A stretch of 64,000 bases of DNA, from positions 19,167-83,166 of the forward strand of contig PANC01000019.1 in NCBI GenBank assembly GCA_002708315.1, in the 5' to 3' direction. The notes under the pieces are model-generated. The model was given only the letters and a program-made list of their open reading frames with translations, did no database searches and was not told the DNA's origin. A program made the position numbers and the translations under genes. Shown here piece by piece: positions 61,644-64,000 of the stretch. The stretch is from Lentimicrobiaceae bacterium. GTDB lineage: Bacteria > Bacteroidota > Bacteroidia > Bacteroidales > F082. The number at the start of each line of letters is the position of its first letter. Positions within the stretch are counted from its first letter, which is position 1.

Positions 61644-63572
61644 TTATTTTTTATCCAATTGTTCTGTATTCAATTCCCAGCTCTTATAGGCATCTTTTAA
61701 TTTAAGCTCAACTTCATCATGTGCTTTGTAAAGTTCTCCCGATTTTATTTCCTCAGAGAATTTATCAGGATTTGAGAGTTTCTCATTAATGAAGTTAAAT
61801 TCTTCTTCTAGATCGGATATTTGTTTCTCGATTTTATTTATTTCGGTCCTTATCTTTCTTGATTTCTTGTCTAATTCCTTTTTATTTTCCCAACTAACCT
61901 TACTATTAGAGGAAGTAATTTTGTCTTGTGAAGTCACAATTCGTTTTGATTCTAATTCATGCAAAGATGCCAACTTTCGTTTATCAATAAATTCTTCAAT
62001 GTCACCTCTGAATTCAGCAATTTTCTTATCCTTAAATTCATATATTCTGGTTGTTAAACCTGATAAAAAATCTCTATCATGGCTAACAATAACAACAGTT
62101 CCTTCATACTGTAATAAAGCATTTTTAAGTATGTCTTTAGACCTCATATCTAGGTGGTTAGTAGGCTCATCAAGTAAAAGTAAATTACTTGGAGTTAATA
62201 ACATTGTAGCCAAAGCTAGCCTAGATTTCTCTCCACCAGATAATACCTTTACCTTTTTATCAACATCATCACCCCTGAATAAAAAAGCGCCTAAAATAGA
62301 TTTTATTCTTTTGCGAATTTCACCAACTGCTACATCATCTAATGTTTCAAAAACCGTTAAATCAGGATCGAGTTTATCCCCTTGATCCTGGGCAAAATAG
62401 GAAAGCTCAACCTGATGTCCAAGCTTAAGAGTTCCAGTAAAATCTAAATCATTGGCGATTATCCTGGTAAGAGTTGATTTACCTTCTCCATTTCGACCTA
62501 AGAAAGCAATTTTCTCTCCTCTTATGATTTCAAAATCAATATTACTAAGTACTTTGTTGTCACCATATTTTTTTGATATGTCTATCCCTTCAATTGTAAC
62601 TTTACCACTATGAGGTGCTTTAGGAAATAAAAAATTAATTGATTGCTTGTCTACCTTATCCAATTCAATTTTATCCATTTTCTCGAGCAACTTAACACGA
62701 GACTGAACTTGTTTAGCTTTAGATGCTTTATATCGAAACCTTTCTACAAACCTTTCGATTTCATTAATATCTCTCTGCTGGTTATTAAATGTTGACTGGA
62801 GATGATGCTGCCTTTCTTCTCTCTGAATAATATAATCACTATAGGGAACTTTATAATCATATAATTTGCCCTTGCTTATTTCTATCGTTCTTGTGGTAAC
62901 ATTATCTAAAAGTTTCCGATCATGGGAAACTAAAACAACAGCTCCTGAATAATTAAGCAAAAAATCTTCAACCCATTGTATTGATTCTATATCTAGATGA
63001 TTTGTAGGCTCATCAAGAAGAAGCAACTGAGGTTTAAGTAGCAAAAGTTTAGCAATTTCAACTCTCATTTGCCATCCTTGACTAAACTCTTTCATGGATC
63101 TGAACAAGTCATCTCGTTTAAACCCCAGTCCCATTAAATATTTTTCAGCATTTGCAGCTATCTTATCTGAAGAATAAACACTTAATGAAGACTCAAGATA
63201 TTCCAATCTATTTAGATGCTTTTCATATTCTATACTATTATACTCATCGCTTTCTAGCTTATTATGAATAACGTCAATCTCATTTTTATAATCATTTATA
63301 AACCCAAAAACTAACATGGCTTCATCAATAACAGAAAGTTTAGATATTATAACTTTCTCCTGCGGCAAATAACCAACATTAATACCATTTGGAATAACTA
63401 TATTGCCTGTTTCACAATCAACACTACCTGAAAATATTTTTAGTAAGGTAGATTTACCGGCTCCATTTACACCTGCTAAGCCTATCCTCTCCTTTTGATT
63501 TATATTAAATGTAATATCGGAAAACAATGGAGTCCCGCCGTATTCTTTGGTTATACTATTTACTGTTATCAT
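61644..63572 (-). CDS. ABC-F family ATPase (Uup/YheS-like)
   Basis: 642 residues: two ABC domains in one chain, no membrane helices. First Walker A GVNGAGKST, signature FSQGWQMRVEIAKLLL, Walker B LLLDEPTNHLD; second Walker A GRNGEGKST, signature LSGGEKSRLALATMLL, Walker B LLLDEPTNHLD. A linker rich in charged residues lies between, and the C-terminus (about 540-642) is a coiled-coil, as in Uup. ABC-F proteins act on the ribosome, or for Uup on DNA structures. Eight residues of the first signature depart from LSGG (FSQG), as usual in this branch. Confidence 0.92.
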   Translation of the reverse strand: MITVNSITKEYGGTPLFSDITFNINQKERIGLAGVNGAGKSTLLKIFSGSVDCETGNIVIPNGINVGYLPQEKVIISKLSVIDEAMLVFGFINDYKNEIDVIHNKLESDEYNSIEYEKHLNRLEYLESSLSVYSSDKIAANAEKYLMGLGFKRDDLFRSMKEFSQGWQMRVEIAKLLLLKPQLLLLDEPTNHLDIESIQWVEDFLLNYSGAVVLVSHDRKLLDNVTTRTIEISKGKLYDYKVPYSDYIIQREERQHHLQSTFNNQQRDINEIERFVERFRYKASKAKQVQSRVKLLEKMDKIELDKVDKQSINFLFPKAPHSGKVTIEGIDISKKYGDNKVLSNIDFEIIRGEKIAFLGRNGEGKSTLTRIIANDLDFTGTLKLGHQVELSYFAQDQGDKLDPDLTVFETLDDVAVGEIRKRIKSILGAFLFRGDDVDKKVKVLSGGEKSRLALATMLLTPSNLLLLDEPTNHLDMRSKDILKNALLQYEGTVVIVSHDRDFLSGLTTRIYEFKDKKIAEFRGDIEEFIDKRKLASLHELESKRIVTSQDKITSSNSKVSWENKKELDKKSRKIRTEINKIEKQISDLEEEFNFINEKLSNPDKFSEEIKSGELYKAHDEVELKLKDAYKSWELNTEQLDKK

Positions 63573-63589
63573 AATAATTATACAAAGCC

Positions 63590-63597
63590 CAAAAATA
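63590..63597 (-). promoter_or_regulatory. -7 element of the ABC-F gene
   Basis: Minus-strand TATTTTTG, 17 nt before the ATG at 63572. Confidence 0.55.
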
Positions 63598-63655
63598 GTA
63601 TTATTAAATGTCTCCTACCATTTATTTAATAACAATGAGTACCAAACATCAAAAA

Positions 63656-63690
63656 AAAAGAGCTGCTCGTGCATTACGAACAGCTCTTTT
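63656..63690 (-). terminator. Terminator of the T9SS cargo gene
   Basis: AAAAGAGCTG (63656-63665) pairs with CAGCTCTTTT (63681-63690), extended inside by TCGT/ACGA. Read on the minus strand the hairpin is followed by a run of T (63659-63651). T tracts on both sides would also let it stop rightward transcription. Confidence 0.85.
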
Positions 63691-63737
63691 AAGAGTATTA
63701 TTATGTGTCGGTTATTAGTTAACCATTCACAGGGTTA

Positions 63738-64000
63738 TTATCTTGTAATAACAACCTGCTTGGTAACTATTCCGTTATCTGTATCTATCTTAACTAAGTA
63801 TACACCCGCCTGGTAGCTACTGGTATTCAATTCAACGCTTGTCGCATCAAACATCTCTCCTGTATAAACAACCTGACCTACATAGTTTGTTACTGTCAAC
63901 TTGTTCATAGGAACAGATGATGTTACAGTTACATTATCCTGTGCAGGATTTGGATATAAATTAGTTAATGCTATTGTGTTAGGATCATCGATACCTGTTA
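63738..64000 (-). CDS. C-terminus of a T9SS-secreted protein (continues beyond window)
   Basis: Reading the minus strand from the window edge gives an open frame of 87 codons to TAA at 63740-63738. It holds TNLYPNPAQDNVTV, NKLTVTNYVGQVVYTGEM, and YQAGVYLVKIDTDNGIVTKQVVITR, a complete type A sorting domain that directs outer membrane secretion and surface attachment. The functional part lies outside. Ends 48 bp before a strong terminator. Confidence 0.9.
   Translation of the reverse strand, partial: TGIDDPNTIALTNLYPNPAQDNVTVTSSVPMNKLTVTNYVGQVVYTGEMFDATSVELNTSSYQAGVYLVKIDTDNGIVTKQVVITR

Noticed and set aside
61789..62385. 198-codon frame on the + strand opposite the ABC-F gene
   Set aside because: Serine/leucine-rich antisense shadow of an established gene.
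1..64000. CRISPR arrays, tRNA/rRNA genes, insertion sequences, integrases, phage genes
   Set aside because: Looked for in all intergenic regions; no spaced direct repeats, tRNA cloverleaf, transposase or integrase was seen.

Overview
This window is a compact, AT-rich stretch of a Bacteroidota chromosome, most likely class Bacteroidia. The evidence is a SusC/SusD pair, several type IX secretion (T9SS) C-terminal sorting domains, DUF4271, DUF6089 and DUF6790 proteins, GlsA/GlsB-like aminolipid acyltransferases, and about twenty promoters with the phylum-specific -7 element TAnnTTTG. No rRNA, tRNA, CRISPR array, insertion sequence or prophage gene was recognised.

Layout. 0-26 kb is housekeeping: a TonB receptor tail, pssA, queA, nfu-mrp, rpmB, a double-domain adenylate kinase with hpt, purE, an M16 peptidase with an O-methyltransferase, a K+ channel, a PrsW-like protein, rsgA-CBS-mini-Omp85, nadK, the envelope block DUF6089-uppS-bamA-ompH-ompH, an aminolipid pair with engB, and a biotin-dependent carboxyltransferase with its biotin carrier. 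26.2-42.9 kb is an accessory polysaccharide utilization locus. 42.9-64 kb returns to housekeeping: mutS2, tatC, a queuosine-precursor transporter, pdxJ, dtd, hemD-DUF4271, ackA with a 3-hydroxyacyl-CoA dehydrogenase, acs, a 2-hydroxyacid dehydrogenase, an RND transporter with rfbA and a polyprenyl synthase, an ABC-F ATPase, and the C-terminus of a secreted protein.

The most interesting region is the utilization locus. Two convergent operons form it. The rightward one encodes a surface lipoprotein, a T9SS-secreted propeller protein and a GntR/UTRA regulator. The leftward one encodes SusC, SusD, a mannose-6-phosphate isomerase with an extra kinase-like N-terminal domain, an FHS-type sugar symporter, a ROK sugar kinase, a GH92 alpha-mannosidase fused to an SGNH esterase domain, a lipoprotein paralogue of the secreted propeller, and a secreted esterase. 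Together they give a full route: bind and import a mannose-rich, probably acylated glycan, deacylate it, trim it, take up mannose, phosphorylate it and isomerise it to fructose-6-phosphate. Both operons carry the same 16-bp sequence just downstream of their -7 elements, so control by the locus-encoded GntR protein, rather than a hybrid two-component system or an anti-sigma/ECF pair, is likely.

A second theme is transcription starts. In several genes the first possible start codon of the frame lies inside the -7 element, so the true start is downstream. In three genes the ATG sits where transcription should begin, which predicts leaderless mRNAs.
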